NCBI RefSeq assembly: GCF_946482605.1
Contig: NZ_CAMLSE010000028.1
Span: 1-64,000 of the forward strand
Source of the DNA: an uncultured Dyadobacter sp.
Lineage (GTDB): Bacteria > Bacteroidota > Bacteroidia > Cytophagales > Spirosomataceae
Length of the DNA: 64,000 nt
Reading direction: 5' to 3'
A program made the position numbers and the translations under genes. The notes below the pieces were generated by a model. The model made no database searches. It saw only the letters and a program-made list of their open reading frames with translations, and had not been told where the DNA came from. Below are positions 63,646-64,000 of this stretch, in pieces. The stretch's first letter is position 1. Each line of letters opens with the position of its first letter.

Positions 63646-64000
63646 ATGGGACATTACGACGCAATTGTTATCGGAGCGGGCCAGGCTGGAACACCACTTT
63701 GCCGCAAGCTCGCCGAATTCGGATTGAAAACAGCATTAATTGAAACGCGTTGGGTCGGCGGGACCTGTGTCAACGACGGCTGCTCTCCTACCAAAGCCAT
63801 GGTTGCCTCGGCGAAAGCCGCCTGGTCGGCCAGGCACAATGAATCCCTGGGCGTACATGTCGGCAGCATTACCGTCGATCTCGATCAGATCCTCGAACGC
63901 AAGAACCAGATCGTGCAAATGATGCGCCGCAACTCCGAAAAGCGAATTGAAGACACAGCAAACCTCGATCTGATATACGGTACGGCGCGATTTTCAGGAC
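63646..64000 (+). CDS. Flavoprotein disulfide reductase (mercuric/dihydrolipoamide-reductase-like), N-terminal part
   Basis: The first 118 codons of a class I pyridine nucleotide-disulfide oxidoreductase; the 3' end lies beyond the window. The FAD-binding motif is VIGAGQAGTPLCRKLAE, with LIE at the end of the second strand, and the redox-active pair is in GGTCVNDGCSPTKAMVA (C-x4-C). Mercuric reductase, dihydrolipoamide dehydrogenase and glutathione reductase share these, so the substrate cannot be settled from this part. The start at 63646 is well supported by the family N-terminus. It is separated from ribF by the terminator, so it has its own promoter. Confidence 0.93.
   Translation, partial: MGHYDAIVIGAGQAGTPLCRKLAEFGLKTALIETRWVGGTCVNDGCSPTKAMVASAKAAWSARHNESLGVHVGSITVDLDQILERKNQIVQMMRRNSEKRIEDTANLDLIYGTARFSG

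Overview
The window looks like chromosomal DNA of a free-living Bacteroidota, most likely a Cytophagales / Spirosomaceae member such as Dyadobacter or a close relative. This rests on gene content and style: a TonB-dependent receptor, two-component regulator propeller kinases, LytS/LytTR pairs, DUF5009, DUF3098, Tat-exported sugar isomerase and Gfo/Idh proteins, an AXE1 esterase, and promoter -7 boxes of the Bacteroidota type (TAnnTTTG, here usually TATTTTTG). Shine-Dalgarno sequences are weak. The genus is an inference. No rRNA, tRNA, CRISPR array, transposase or prophage gene was seen.

Layout. 1-7.1 kb: end of a secreted protein gene, a VanZ-like protein, glucose-6-phosphate isomerase, a Tat-exported TIM-barrel isomerase, a DUF5009 membrane protein and a eukaryotic-type (GT3) glycogen synthase with a TTG start. 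7.2-14.4 kb (+): five tightly packed genes, SWIM zinc finger / DUF5691 / MoxR-type AAA+ ATPase / DUF5682 / VWA, probably one chaperone-like machine. 14.5-34.7 kb (-): a long co-directional signalling block. It holds a receiver-PP2C phosphatase, a histidine kinase, a propeller hybrid sensor lacking its H-box histidine, a nucleotide-transporter-like protein with HEAT repeats, a methyltransferase, a TonB receptor with a TPR-like N-terminus, an nSTAND-WD40 protein, an RsbW-like kinase and two STAS proteins. These are interleaved with glycogen debranching enzyme GlgX and an AGE-type (alpha/alpha)6 enzyme. A partner-switching control of carbohydrate reserve metabolism is the natural reading.

34.9-44.0 kb (-): an accessory metabolic cluster with VOC, two DJ-1/PfpI proteins, a GMC oxidoreductase, a benzoylformate-decarboxylase-like ThDP enzyme and eight NTF2/SnoaL-fold domains spread over six genes. 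44.6-47.4 kb (+): pseudo-receiver/GAF protein, LytS-type kinase and LytTR regulator, each overlapping the next by 4 bp, divergent from the SnoaL cluster. 47.5-49.2 kb (+): a bestrophin channel gene followed 5 bp later by an LCIB-type (limiting-CO2-inducible) beta-carbonic-anhydrase-like gene. This is a probable bicarbonate/CO2 handling pair and the most striking small system here.

49.2-57.0 kb: two paralogous lipoproteins, a class-A-beta-lactamase-like serine hydrolase whose N-terminus is encoded by a palindromic repeat, rluF, an AXE1 esterase plus Gfo/Idh oxidoreductase pair, and two small proteins. 57.1-64 kb (+): mostly housekeeping genes (etfBA, bifunctional nuclease, ftsX, DUF3098, uppP, truB, ribF) and the start of a flavoprotein disulfide reductase. 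Three intergenic or near-genic repeat elements stand out: a nested palindrome at 30298-30412, paired heptad arrays at 41454-41552, and a palindrome cluster at 52514-52620.
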